Shown here: positions 10,940-23,400 of the stretch, one piece after another | Layout of the letters: the number at the start of each line of letters is the position of its first letter | How positions within the stretch are numbered: position 1 is the first letter of the stretch | Assembly: GCA_003439945.1 (NCBI GenBank) | Contig: QVRM01001090.1 | Coordinates: 26,001-90,000, forward strand | From: Dermanyssus gallinae | Lineage: Eukaryota; Arthropoda; Arachnida; Mesostigmata; Dermanyssidae | Direction: 5' to 3' | DNA: 64,000 nt | Translations under genes and position numbers: made by a program | The notes under the pieces: model-generated | Told to the model about the DNA's origin: nothing | Database searches by the model: none | Seen by the model: the letters and a program-made list of their open reading frames with translations, nothing else

Positions 10940-12540
10940 CCAACGACGACCGCCACCAACAATGACGACGGCAACAGTGTCGGTATCAACAACAACATTT
11001 GAGTAAACATTAGCAATAAATAGAGCATTATCAAGAACTATTACCGCAACAGCAACAATACCAAGGCAGTTTCAGCAGCCACAGCAACAACAGCGACAAC
11101 AACAACAACAGTAACAAAAAGAACAGCCCGTTTTCTTCAAGAAAGCTAACCTAGGCGCTTGCCCAAACAGGCAATCGCCACTTTTACCTCTAGTTTACAT
11201 CCTCTTTCTGTACGACCCTGGCCTAATGCTGCCGGTAGGTGATGACAGTAAACGTCTTGCGGTTTTCTCTCGGCGAATTAATGAGCAAGATGTTCGTGCC
11301 ACCTGTATGCACCATTAGCTGGTGGTGAAATGGCCGGATACCACACAACAAATGAATCACAACCACCTCAACAACGACAACAAGAACAACAATAACAATA
11401 ACGATAACAGCGGCGGCGGCCGAGGCGGAGATTCCGCACAACAACAACAACAATGACAGCAACAATCGCAACAAAAATATCACAACCACATCAACAACGC
11501 CATCAAGACAAAAGAAAACACAATAACAACAATGACAACAATAAAAGATCACAACCACATCAACAACGACAACAAGACAAAGAAAAACAATAATGGCAAC
11601 AATGATGATGACGATGAGGACCCCGACAATGGAGGCATGAAGAGGCCAGCTAGAAGCAGTGCCGCCAGCGACGAAGGCGAGCGAGGACAGCCGGACGTTC
11701 GGGGGGGCGGTTGAGGGAGAGGTGGCGGTACTCGCAAAGTTTTTGTTTTGCGTGCGTCAGGGGTGCAGAGGGAGCGCTGGTCAACAGCGGCGGCGACGGC
11801 GGTGGCGTCGCTTCAACGATTGTTGGCTTAGGCAGACGAAAACAAAACAAAGCAAATCCAATTAAGACCGGCAGGACCTTTGCAAACGACAAAAAAAACA
11901 AAACAAAAACAAACCAGTGAAGGAGGCAAAGAGGCGAAACTGTGCGGCGTCCATTCGTGTGTGCAGACTTGGGGTCCTCAATTGGCGTCTTCTCAACGTC
12001 CGGCGTCCACGTCGAACACAGTTGAACCGCTTACTCTTACAAATACAGCTACGCACACATACCGTTAGCGACACCCCCCACATCGTGTCGGGCCGATAGA
12101 CAGGAAGACAGGCGGATACACGCTAAAAGCGCTGCCAATCAGCTGAAAAGCATCTAGCAGCCGCCTATTTAATCTGGCGAAAAGGATCACCAGCAACCCG
12201 CGCAAGCCGAGCAACAGGAACAATAATAATAACAACAACAACGGCGGCGGCAACAACAACAACAGCAGCAACTAGTACCCCACTTTTACGCAGCCGCTGT
12301 GCCTCAGCAACAACAACAACAACACCAAGACCAACAACAACAACAACAACAACAACAACAACTCGACCCATGATGATCGCAACGATAGTAGGCAGAATGA
12401 AAGCAACAATACCAATAACATTAACAAATACAGCAAACCTAGCAGCAGCACTAGCAATAATAACAACAACAACAACAATAGCAGCACCAGCAATAACAAC
12501 AATGACTTGTATTAGGACATCACCAAAAACAGCGATAATG
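10940..12540 (+). repeat. CAA-rich degenerate trinucleotide block
   Basis: A stretch of about 1.6 kb on the sense strand is dominated by CAA, AAC and GAC triplets with interruptions (purest near 11,340-11,590 and 12,225-12,530). Apparent proteins rich in Asn, Thr, Leu or Val on either strand result from this composition and are not genes. A G/C-rich island at about 11,640-11,830 interrupts it. Confidence 0.85.
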
Positions 12541-12916
12541 AGCGACGACAGGGACGAAGAGCCTGACGGCCATGAAGGTCAGTAGGTGTGAAGCGTGATC
12601 ACTTTCGCCATTCCTGTCGTAATCGATGACGTAAACGATTCGTTTCCTTGACCGCTTTTAGAAGTGGGTTGGGCAGCAGACTGTTGGGTCGGGGGTGCGA
12701 GGTGGGAGGGGGGGGGTTAGGCCTAGAGGAAGCTGATCATGGTGGAGTGCCGTCCCGGACACGGTTGACGGTCGTCCCTTAAACAAACCCTAAATTACCG
12801 AAACCCTAAATGACAAAAAAAAAGGATTGTTTCAATCTTTGCTCGCAGCAGATTCAAATAGCGTGGCTCGCTGACTGGCCAGGATGGTGCACCGTTGTAC
12901 ACATAATTTGCTTATA

Positions 12917-14232
12917 CATGGTGTTCAAAACGTATCGCGACTTTTGTGTTTTTTCAAAAATTATTCATTTATTCATGACTATCTATTTTGTCCCCTTCAA
13001 AGTAATCCCCATGAGATATTATACACTTGTGCCAACGGTTTTTCCAATCTTCGAAGCACTTCAAAAAACCATTTTTTTTATCTTGTTCAGCTCCTCCTTC
13101 GATGCCGTCTTTATCTCGTCAAGCGTAGCGTAACGTCGTCCTTTCATGGGCCTCATCAGTTTAGGGAACAAGAAAAAGTCACAGGGTGCCAGATCTGGGG
13201 AATACGGTGGCTGCGGCATCATTAGTGTGTTGTTTTTGGCCAAAAACTCGCGCACAAGCAACGATGTGTGAGCAGGGGCGTTATCGTGGTGCAAAAGCCA
13301 ATTTTTGTTCTTCCACAAATCCGGGCGTTTCTGGCGGATTGCTTCGCGAAAATTGCGCATAACTTGCAGGTAATATTCCTTATTGACCGTTCTACCCTGT
13401 GGCAAGAACTCATGATGCACCACGCCCCTGCAATCGAAGAAAACTGTCAGCAAAACTTTCACATTCGACCGAACTTGGCGCGCTTTTTTCGGTCTTGGTT
13501 CGTGCGGCAGCTTCCATTGAGATGATTGAGCTTTGGTTTCCACGTCATAACCATAAACCCACGATTCGTCACCAGTTATGACCCTCTGGAGCAAATTTGG
13601 GTCGTCGCGGACAGAGTCCAACATCTCATTAGCAATGTTCATGCGATGCTGTTTTTGGTCGCAATTGAGCAATTTTGGTACGAATTTCGCGGCGACCCGT
13701 CTCATGCCCAAATCATTGATAAAAATCGAATGGCACGAGCCAATCGATATGTTTAGGTCCTCAGCAACTTCTCTAACGGTGATTCGACGATTGGCCAATA
13801 CCATTTTCTCCACTTCATTAATTTTTTCGTCTGTTGTTGAAGTGCTCGGGCGTCCGGCACGCTCTTCGTCGTTCACGTCTTCTCGGCCTTCTGAGAACAT
13901 TTTGTACCACCGATAAACGTTGCTTCGGTCCAAGGTAGCTTCTCCGTATGCCACAGTCAACATTCGGAATGCATCCGCGCACTTAATTTCGTTTTTCACA
14001 CAAAATTTGATACAGGTTCTTTGATCCATTTTTTGAATAGGTAAAATCGAAGACGATCCAAAACACGTGCAAGCAAAGCAGCTGTCAACAATTAAGTGAA
14101 CATTCAAAATGGCCGAGCTTGTCGGCATAATTGAGAGACATGAGTACCAACATAACGCCACAAAAAATCGAAATTCGAATATACGTAACCCGCGAAAATT
14201 CAAAAGTCGCGATACGTTCTGAACACACCGTG
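12917..14232 (-). mobile_element. Nearly intact mariner transposon, 1.3 kb
   Basis: Both ends carry inverted repeats of about 35 bp that share the core AACGTATCGCGACTTTTG. The outer tips differ slightly (CATGGTGTTCAAAACG against CACGGTGTGTTCAGAACG). The element is bordered by TA on each side, the usual target duplication of mariner. Element length and single gene are normal for the family. It lies opposite to the host gene inside intron 2. The inverted repeats are mutually close and the gene has one visible lesion, so the insertion is inferred to be fairly recent. Confidence 0.93.
13061..14029 (-). pseudogene. mariner transposase, one frameshift near the C-terminus
   Basis: The start MDQRTCIKFCVKNEIKCADA fits the family. 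An upstream open frame exists but reaches into the 5' leader and terminal repeat. The paired helix-turn-helix region is followed by the catalytic triad: TGDESWVYGYD, HHDNAPAHTS and YSPDLAPCDFF. Exactly 34 residues separate the second and third Asp, the D,D34D signature. The cut-and-paste reaction it would catalyse is known for the family. The frame closes after 322 residues at an A run near 13,072-13,079. In the next frame the expected ending (LKCFEDWKNRWHKC and then YFEGD) continues, so one base has probably been lost from the run and about 34 residues are cut off. Confidence 0.9.
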
Positions 14233-14589
14233 TATACACTTATTTTACTTTTTCGTGTGCAAACTCGTTGAGGCGCAGAAATGACGCTTCTGGGGTTTCC
14301 TGTGGGGTCGGCCGCCATTCGTCCGAATCTCGCAGGTATGATGGAGTGCCTTTGCTCTCGTCTTTTTTTTAATATAGTGGGTTTTGGAAATGCATGATGC
14401 ACATGCGTGTAGTTGGGAGGGGGCGGCCCTCGTGGTGGTTTGAGGGAGCAGCTTTTTGGCATGTTGCGGAGAGAATGGCGATGATTTAGTATTCATCCGC
14501 CACTGTGTTCCCCAGCCGTCTACAACCCTTGTCTGTCTTAACTTTTAGGATCTTTGCATCGAGTTTTGGCATTTCTCACCTCTTACTAG

Positions 14590-15640
14590 GGGGCGGGGCG
14601 AGGGACGCCCGTGGATAAAGATAGTGAAACAGATATACCTGTGGTCAGTCATGGTCTCCTCACCCGCCACTCTGCCACTAGTGGAAGGGCCGCCTCGTTA
14701 ACCATTGTTAGGTCAATGAAGACCGTCTGGCTCCCTCTGGAGAAGGCAGAAACCCTTCCGTCATTATAAACGATAAGACTCTTTTCAGCTATCCACTCCT
14801 GTAGAGTTTGCTCCCCATGCTAGCTGTATTTGTACCCCATGCTATGCTGACAGCGTTAACCTCCCCGATAATCACTACCCTCTTGCCTACATGTGCTCCC
14901 GCTCCCTGGGCCAGTTCGTCGAGAAATTCCTCGAATTCCCCCTTCCTCCTCTTGGGAGAAAAGTAGCAGCTGTAAAATACCACTACCCCATCAATCTCCA
15001 ACCAGGAGATCTCCAACGACTTTCGTCTGACCAGGCTAAATCTGCTCAGTGTCCACAGCACGTCTGGCCAACAGCAATTGGACTCAAGCCTCGTGCAAAA
15101 TACAGATGGACATCTGGAGGACTCACGGGCTCTCCTGTAGTAGAAGCAAAAGACGCCAAAGCCGTCACAGCGAGGTCAATCACATTACAGCCCGGGCCTT
15201 CAGGTCAGCTCTAATCCCGTGCTCTATTCTAAGAGTCAACCGGCGTATTGATTAACCACGGAGAATAACTGGAGGGTCCTACCCTTATCCCTTTTGAAAG
15301 GAGAAGGGCGCTTGTGTGCAATGCGACGATCACCGACACGCTTGCCCCACACACCTGGAGGCCAGTGCATCTGTCTATGGCTCCGCGGCACGCAAGGCAA
15401 ACGTCTTAAGACCAGCAATTATGCCCAGCTCGCCAACGAGCTAATTTTCGTGCCGCTAATATTCGAAAAACTCGGGGGACCCGGGTCTGAGGCATGGTCA
15501 CTTCTCCAGAAGATTGGCAAACAAGTCAATCTGGCGACAGGGGAGAAAAGTCTATCTACTTCAACGGCTGTTCTGGCGGCATGGGGCAGCAATAATGAGC
15601 ACCATGAGGGACTGCCTTGAGGATAAGTTCGACTAGTAGC
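14590..15640 (-). pseudogene. Fragment of R1-like non-LTR retrotransposon (endonuclease region)
   Basis: On the minus strand one frame (about 15,180 down to 14,789) reads YSCYFSPKRRKGEFEEFLDE followed by VVIIGEVNAVSIAWGT, the central part of an APE-type endonuclease. The usual GDFNA has become GEVNA. After a frameshift near 14,800 the protein resumes with LQEWIAEKSLIVYNDGR and then FIDLTM and LPLVAEWRV, also typical of this domain. Upstream sequence to about 15,640 may include the end of ORF1, but I could not confirm zinc knuckles. No reverse transcriptase follows. Only the endonuclease part is certain. Confidence 0.68.
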
Positions 15641-16857
15641 GCTCCTCACGAGCCTTTGTGTGGTTGATTGATCACATTTCCCCGTAACCCTAGAATAGAG
15701 TAACAAATATAATTAAATAAATATTATATAAATTGATAAATACCTCACTTTGCTGATAATAGTGTAGATAGTACGGCGGTTGTGTCTGTTGTACACACTA
15801 ATCTTATGTTTCGAATTGATATTATCAATCATAATTTAAGTATTATGGTTGCTATTGTCTGTATTTGATGGTATTATTGTTGAGGTAATATAATCTTCGT
15901 TTTTTCTTCTATTTGTCATTGTATTGCTGCTTCTAATTAAGGGTTACATACCCAGCCGAATTGCTGTCACTGTGAACGTCGTCATCAATCTTGTTGTGAA
16001 TTTTTTGTCATATTCATTTTATTATTGTTATTGGTGTTGTTTTTAGTGTCCCGGGCGCTCCTATTTTTGACTACCAAATTGAGAGTTTTTTGTTCATATA
16101 CGGTAGTTGTTTTGATGATGATGATGATGATTATTATTATTGCTGTCTCTCCTATTCAAGTTATTCAATTTGATTATGTTTTACTCCATTAAATTGAGTA
16201 TAATATATTGTTCATACGGGTTCCTTCATAATGCTTTATCTTCTTCACGCTTCCGGCTAGAGAAGTAGTGCGAGTTTTTGCTCCAGTGCTGTATATTCCA
16301 CTGCATGGCACACCTCTGCAGGCAGAACCGGCGAGTTCACAACTCGTACACAACGAGTACACCTTGTAAAAAGCGGATTCGAGTTGATATGTCGCCTATA
16401 GGTCACTTTTTAGATGACTAACTGGGAAATGCGGTTGCACACTCGGCCACCGTGGCAGGAAAGCTCCCTACAAGCGTGAGTCGAGAGAGTTCGGCTCCAA
16501 CCCACTAAAAAACAGTCGTATTCCGTACCCCGACTTGAGTGGGAACTGCTTGCGCATCATACCAAACAGTCAGAGTAGGTCAATCTCTGCCTGGAGGGGT
16601 CCTCGGAAGCCACGAGGAGAGGGCGCTTTAAAGGGTTCGCCCTCGTTTTTTTCTTGCAGTATAGCTCTGAAGGCTTCAGATGCTGTGTTCGAGTAGAACA
16701 CCGTCTCCTTCATTTCCTTCCAGATAATGCTAGTTATCTGGAAGTAAGTTAAAAACCTATATAGGCCCATAGGTGCTGCTGTTGTGTTTGCTGTATTAGC
16801 TGTCATTTAATTAAGGTCTGATTGTCTATTTGTTTGTCTATTTAATGCTGTCCACAG

Positions 16858-16989
16858 GGGGCGCTGCGTATTTGTCTTTCACACTGCCCAAACAAGCCAC
16901 TCACAGTGAAGTCGATTCTGAGCAACTTCGAGACGCTAGACCGGGTCGACAAAGGTCCCAAGGAGATCTTCTCTCCTGACATTCAAAAG
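16858..16989 (+). CDS. GARNL3: GARNL3-like gene, visible exon 3
   Basis: The exon encodes 44 codons in phase 0-0: GALRICLSHCPNKPLTVKSI, then LSNFETLDRVDKGPKEIF and SPDIQK. It corresponds to the GARNL3 part with KICLPYSP...VKSILS and GPREIF.PEIQK. The acceptor TCCACAG and donor GTGAGC are good. Because both edges are in phase 0, skipping this exon would keep the frame. It leads into the RapGAP domain proper. Confidence 0.92.
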
Positions 16990-17914
16990 GTGAGCGGTTA
17001 ATCTACTGTACATAACTGTAAATAATGTTTTAAAATTATTTTTATATGTATGTTGTTTTTTCATGGGACCGTCCTCTTTAGACGTCCTATTAAGATTATT
17101 TAAATTCAAATATTCATCAGTGAACTTACAAATAGTAACATTAACACAATTACGAGAGTTATATATATATAAAGTTAAACGGTAATTTTCAAATATTGCA
17201 GGTGACGCAAAATAAATAATATATCAGGTGTTAAGCAATTATCGACAAAAATTTCATCAGTACGCATTGCTATTACAAACCTTGAAATTACCTGCAATGC
17301 TGCCCGTTTCTCAGTAGTTCTTCGTGCAGGCGACCTCAAGGTAGTCGAGCAGAATCATTCCACCTTGGTCTCTCCGTAGCCGTAGCCGTTACCTTTCCGG
17401 CCAATGCTGTTGTCAGCACCCTCCTTGGCGGTTCTTCACCGGGTGCACACCATTGATGAGATGCTTTTTGGGGTCCTAAGAGTGCAGTGATGGGTTCAAC
17501 TTTTCGACGGTAGACGGTCACAAATCTGCGTGAAAATGCCGACGAATTTTTTGACATCTTGGCCAAACTTCACTGTTAAACGGAAACCCGCGCGTATTTT
17601 GGCCCTTGACTGAGCGAACGCGGCACCTATTTTGCTCTGAACTGTAGCTCTGTCATCTTGAAAATGTCGGGCAAGATAGAATGCACCACCTACCCAAACT
17701 GATCTCCAAGGCGTCCGCTAGCTCCATAGTGTTCGCTCGTCTGTCTATCTGCGGCAGCGATTTTTCGCACTTTTCCACGAAAAAAGCGGTCAAACAAAAT
17801 TGGAACGGCCAGTCACCATCATATTTTCACTGCTAGCAGATAAAGAGCTCTTCTTTGGCATTCTCTTTCTAATAGCAGTGAAAGCGTGCCAAAATGTTGA
17901 CTTCTAAGTAGCTC

Positions 17915-17926
<12 letters not shown>

Positions 17927-17953
<27 letters not shown>
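17927..17953. repeat. (TA)n microsatellite, 27 bp
   Basis: A pure TA array. Confidence 0.95.
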
Positions 17954-17959
<6 letters not shown>

Positions 17960-18465
17960 AATAAACCTCTAAAAAGCAGATCGGCCGACGCATGTTCATT
18001 CTATCGCAGCACTGACAGGAAGGCACGTGATAAAGCTTTGCCAGTCTTTCGACAGTCTCTCGCCCGCCCCGAGATGGGTGAATCCGTTTAGGTTATTCGA
18101 TTCGATCACATTCATGGCAGTCGCCGCTCTTCTCGTAGTTGAAGTCGTAGTAGTGGTAGTAGTAATAGTGCCAGAGGCAGCAGTTGCCGCAGCCTCTGTT
18201 TCGATATGGCCAAGCAAGGCAGCGAACACGGGGAACCTCATACAAACAGCCTGGGGCCATCAGCATAGCTCATTGTCTGCATCGGGGGGAAGGGGGGGGT
18301 ATCGTATGCATTCATGCATGTACCTACATGCGCACACAGACAACCTCGTTTGCCGTAGAGAGTCGAATCGTGTGATTTATGCTAAACCTGGTAAGCGTTC
18401 CGGAGAAATAGGAACGAAATTTCCATAGCCTAAATATAATTATGCATTATATATGCATATAAAAC

Positions 18466-18660
18466 CGAGCAAGGTGGCTTAGTGGCAAAGCCTTTGCCTT
18501 GCATTCGGGAGGACTGGGTTCGAGACCCAGACCGGCCACTCTTAAATTGGTTTGCATGGTTTCCAGTTTAGACAAGGTACATGCCGGAGTGGAGTAAACT
18601 TAGCCATGACATGAAAAAGCCGTACACGGGCAATTGCCTTACGAAAAAAAAAATATATAT
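18466..18660 (+). mobile_element. SINE family A, copy 3, best-preserved Pol III promoter
   Basis: The head carries a perfect A box TGGCTTAGTGG (18,475-18,485) and a perfect B box GGTTCGAGACC (18,517-18,527), spaced as in tRNA genes. The body (TTGGTTTGCATGGTTTCCAG, then GGTACATGCCGGAGTGGA) matches copies 1 and 2, after which the end differs and finishes in an A run that passes into (TA)n. The lineage of the tRNA head is not determined. Transcription by RNA polymerase III is inferred from the boxes only. Confidence 0.82.
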
Positions 18661-18675
18661 ATATACATGTACGTA

Positions 18676-18718
<43 letters not shown>
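18652..18718. repeat. Compound (TA)n-(CT)n-(TA)n microsatellite
   Basis: The SINE-A tail passes into a short TA array, then a spacer, a CT run and a 28-bp TA array. Confidence 0.93.
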
Positions 18719-18720
<2 letters not shown>

Positions 18721-19095
18721 TTTTCTAAAATGAAAAGTATCACACACATGTATCAGCGACATAATTGAAGCAGAGACATCAACGAGCTATTGAACGTTGT
18801 AACAGAACGTCCGAACAGTCAGTTGATCGTCAATAGATTGTGGTGGCTGCTGATTATGATCAGCACTGCTTAGCACGAACATTGGGCGGTGAACAAATTT
18901 TGTTAGACTCTTTGCCATGAAGGGCGCAAGTCAATCACATCCGAGATCTGCTCGGACCAGATCAAGCAAACAGTGCGATCACTGCTGTCACAGCGACGAA
19001 ACCGCTGTTTCTAAACAACAATGACAATTTCTGTTAAATTTATAACAAGGGTACTACGTTTTTCTGTCTCACTCACTTGCTTTTTTGGCCATATG

Positions 19096-19099
<4 letters not shown>

Positions 19100-19154
<55 letters not shown>

Positions 19155-19212
19155 ACATGTATATATAATACATTCTTAAATTTAGGCTATGGAAAATATA
19201 TATATATATATA
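19100..19212. repeat. (TA)n microsatellites with TG-rich spacer
   Basis: A 47-bp TA array is followed by GTGTGTGTACATG and, about 50 bases later, another 17-bp TA array. Confidence 0.93.
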
Positions 19213-19267
19213 TTAGTGTTTGTGTGTCGCCTGTTCGATACCTTTTGTTGACCGGATTCTCTTTCAG

Positions 19268-19582
19268 AATTGCTCATTGAGAGTATATGATAAACCATAC
19301 ACCGCTGAAAGCCAGCAGTCGTACGGCCTCAATAGACTGTTGGGGAAACCCGAGATGTCCGGTATCTTGGAGGCGATCCCTCCAGGGATTTTAAAGCCGG
19401 TTAAAGTTATTGAGAAAAAAATGCTTATTTTTATCAATAGAGACGGCCTTAACAAGTCGACGAGCCACGAGATGTTTGTGCCTCTTTGTAAGTACGCGTA
19501 CAGATCTGTGGCTTTTCGTTCAGATGACACTCCTAGGGTTCATAGTGTGATCGTCTGCCCCCTAACTCCGTCTGCCTATTAA
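19268..19582 (+). other. Intronic open frame preceded by a good splice acceptor (unrecognised)
   Basis: After the acceptor-like GGATTCTCTTTCAG the frame in phase with exon 3 is open for about 104 codons and ends in TAA. It includes LNRLLGKPEMSGILEAIPPG and HEMFVPLCKYAYRS. A donor-like GTAAGTAC occurs inside (at 19,488). Use of that donor would put exon 4 out of frame, so if real this would be an alternative last exon or part of an unrelated element. (TA)n arrays lie on both sides. I recognise no family and the open length could be chance. Confidence 0.2.
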
Positions 19583-19597
19583 TAACTGTTTGACATT

Positions 19598-19599
<2 letters not shown>

Positions 19600-19633
<34 letters not shown>
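19600..19633. repeat. (TA)n microsatellite, 34 bp
   Basis: A pure TA array to the right of the unrecognised intronic open frame. Confidence 0.96.
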
Positions 19634-19636
<3 letters not shown>

Positions 19637-20367
19637 GGATTAGAGAGAGACCGAAATCGAGTAAGCACGAAAGCGTAGCTGACTAGAAGAGAAATCTATC
19701 AGGTCAAGGATGCGATCTCATAGATTGCGTCGGATCAGCACACGATCGGATTCGGCGGCGAACGAACGGAGTAACATCATTCTACCTAGCCTATGGTGGG
19801 CGTTCGCTCTAAGTACCGGCCACGGATTAGCTAGGCCATTCGTGTGTGCTCAACGGTAGGCTCAACGGACAAAGGTCGGATACGGATACAACAACTGGAA
19901 AAACAGATAACTAGTGAAGCAGGGAGAGATGAAGGCAAGAGACGCGATGTCACGATGCAGGTCAACAACAACAACAACAATGGGCACACGATTGGCAATC
20001 AGTCGGCCTTATTGGAAGAAGGGAACTCGTCGTCGATGAGATCTGTCCTGCTTGCACCCTCGAAGTCCGCCGAGACGGTCACTTAAACTCGTGAAAACGA
20101 TGCTAATGATTATGATGGTGATGATGATGATATTGTCCCTGGTCTCGTCCAAACGTTAGCCGCTGCAGTTCACTGCCGGCAGTAGTGACGCTAGTTTTTG
20201 TCATGGATACGTCGTGTTTTTACACAGTCTCCGCGCCTCGCCATGTCCATATATGCATACATACATGCAGCTAGCTAACAGCCTATACGCCAAGCCAGAC
20301 GCACGACATTGTTGTGTGACAGCAATGTCGTTGACAAGCTATAGTGACAATTAGATAAAGTGGAGGC

Positions 20368-20370
20368 ATA

Positions 20371-20424
<54 letters not shown>
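20368..20424. repeat. (TA)n microsatellite abutting the LINE 3' end
   Basis: About 57 bases of TA with one C interruption are immediately followed by a 35-base T run, the poly(A) tail of the LINE read on the other strand. Confidence 0.97.
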
Positions 20425-20460
<36 letters not shown>

Positions 20461-23400
20461 GAGGAGGGTGAATGCATTTACGCACGCTTCGAGTACGGAT
20501 TATCTCCGCTCTCGAGAGCAGTGTGGGGCTCGACCCTGGCGGTTGGATGTTGGTCCGCCAAGACCACTACCCACTAAACATACCTCCCCCCTTAAGCTTC
20601 ACTCTCTAATGGCCCAGATATCCATAGAACAGTACTATGGGCCATTAGGAGAAGTGGCGAGCGCCTAACGGATCATTTGGCCGAGGTCACTCACGGGTTC
20701 CCCCACCAGTCCGACGTGCTTGTCCCAACACCTGCGAACCCGTTTGATTACAAGCCACGTCATCTGTTGATGTCGTAAGCGCTATCCGTTCTCTTCTGTA
20801 CCTGCCAAGCTCCGCTTTCTTTTTCATCACCGCAGTTGCCATTTCCTCGCCCAGCCTCCATGCCGATGCTGTGCTGCATATGTACTCTACAAACGTTCTC
20901 ATGCTACTTTTCGGCGGGTCTGGTATCCCGAATCCTTGTTTTCCTGCTTCTTTGGCCCATCTCAATCGTAGCAGCGCTATGGCGGTTGTCCTTGCCTGCT
21001 CTAGTCCCTTGCATTTTAAGAGAGTGTGCTCGGGGTCATCGTCGATGCCGTCTTCACAGTGCACGCAGGTTACCGAGGGAGCTTTGCCTATACGAAATAG
21101 ATAACTTTGAAAATCACCGTGGCCAGTGAGACACTGCGTGAGGAAAAAGTTCATTTCTCCTGCCGGGCGGTCAATCCACTTCTTTATGTCCGGGATGAGC
21201 AGGCGAAGTGAATAACCCGATGAGCCTGCGGGAATGGCATCCCATTCTTCTTGCCACAATCTTATCGTCTTTTCCCTTGCAGCTTCTTTGTTAGATTCAG
21301 ACCCTCCTTCCCATATACTTTTCCTTTCATTCACTACCAAGTCCCAAGGTGGGGAGCCAGCCAGTACCAGAGCTGCGTTCGTGCTAACCGTGCGGTAGGC
21401 CTGCAGGATCCTAAGCGCCGCTGTTCTCTGCGTTCTTCTTAGGGCTGTTTTTGCCGTTTTCGTTTTCAAGGTGTTCTGCAGCCAGACTGGCGCCGCAAAA
21501 AGTGCAATAGACTCGGTAACCGACATTAGTAGTCGTCGCCGGCACTCCCGCGGGCCGTGTAAGTTTGGCAGAATCTTGCCTATCGCGTTAGCCGCTTTAG
21601 CCGCCTTGCCCGTACACTTTCTAATGTGATTTGTCCCCCTGAGACCCTTGTCTAGTAGGACGCCAAGATATTTGGCCTCTGTTACCTGCTTGATTTCCTG
21701 GCCCGCCACCATCAGTTTCATGCTGTCTACTCTCTTCCGGCCTGTCAGAACGATGGCCTCGCTCTTTTCCGGGGCAAGTTGTAGCCCAGCGCTATCCATC
21801 CATCTCTTTGTGGACCAGAGAGCCATGTTTGTCTTTAATTCTAGTTCTTCCTCTGTTTTTGCTTGAGAAAGTATGGCCAAGTCATCCGCATAAGCAATCA
21901 TTTCTACTCCCTCTGGGAGATCTTGTCTCAGGACGTCGTCATATGTTATGTTCCAGAGCAGGGGTCCCAGGATTGACCCTTGAGGAACTCCTGCAGTCAT
22001 GTCTATCTCCACTGTGCCGTTAAAAACTTTTCTGTCCTCTAAGTATCCTGAAACGGCTCTTACGAGAAATGAAGGGACCGCTTTTCTCACTAGGGTGTCT
22101 AAAATTCCTTTCCACGGCAGACTGTTAAACGCGTTCCTGACGTCGAGAAGGACTGCCACAAGGAGCTTGCGTTTATATATAGGTTCGCCGTGAAGCAAGT
22201 CAGCTTTGGCTGTTATTCGTTGTATTGCTGTAAGAACTGATCTTTTCTTGCGAAATCCATATTGATTAGACGACAGGAGACCTTGCTGTTCCGCAAACGT
22301 CCTAAGTCTGTCTTCGAAAATTGCCTCATACCCTTTTGCTAAGGTGTTCAGGAGACATACGGGTCTGTACCCTCCGTTACTTTTGGGAATCAAGACCACT
22401 TCCGCTCTTTTCCAGTCTCTAGGCATTTCCCCACTTGCCATCGCCTTGGTAAAAACTGCCGCTACCACCTCCGGGTGTTCCCTAAAGAGTATCTTTACCG
22501 CTATAGGCGGAATGCCGTCGGGTCCTGGAGATCTCCCTGGCTTGAGCCTCTCCGCTGCTATCAATACCTCTGCGCGTGTGATAGGCGGGAACTCCTCTTC
22601 TTCTGAAGTTGTCCGTCTTCGTGCGTATGCTTCCCTATTAAAATGTCCATGCTGTGGAAATAGATTGTTTAAAATGTGTACGACCTCTGTGTCTGGCAGT
22701 GTGACTTTTGGGGCCTGCACGCCTCTCCCTCTAATCATTTTGTAGGGTTTTCCCCATGGCTTGTCATTTATATCCTTAATCATTTGTCGCCAGTATAGCT
22801 TTTTGCTTTCCGCTATTTCGTTTTTTAAAAGCGCTCTGAGTCTTCTATAATTTTCCAAGGCGAGAATCTCGGCCTCCCGGGTCCTGTGGCGTTTTTTGAG
22901 CTCCCTTTTGGCTCTGTTACAATCCGCCCGTTTCTGCGCTATGACGCTGTTCCACCAGTGTTTTGGCTGGCATGTAGCCCTTCTTGGGTGAGGGCGCTTA
23001 GTAGCTCTACTGCAGGCCCTTTTGAGGGCGTCATGCAGTTCTTTTGGGGTGTGGGGGGAAGTTGTAAGGATTGCCTTCTTGAGTTCGCTCGTAAAGACTT
23101 TTTCGTCCTTGATCCTGTAGTACATCTTACTTCTTATAGGCAACGCTTTTTGCTGCAGTTCTAGCGTAAACTCAATACAGTAGTGATCGCTGAGGTTTTC
23201 TTCTTCAGTGAGCACTGTCCAATCTTTTATTTTATTGGCTATTGTGTCGTTGCATAATGTTAGGTCGACCGTTGACTGATATCCAGCCCTGTGAAAGGTC
23301 GGGTCTTTGCCGTCGTTCTGAATATACAGGTCCAAGCTGGCAGCCCATTCCATCAAAATATTTCCTCTCTTGTTGGTACGCCGCGACCCCCATGTTTCCG

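Noticed and set aside
11223..12502. Leu- and Val-rich 'membrane protein' frames
   Set aside because: They are the reverse strand of CAA-rich repeats, not genes.
18466..18545. A functional tRNA gene
   Set aside because: A and B boxes are present but the sequence continues into a repeated non-tRNA body and the same head recurs at 254-330, so it is the head of a SINE.
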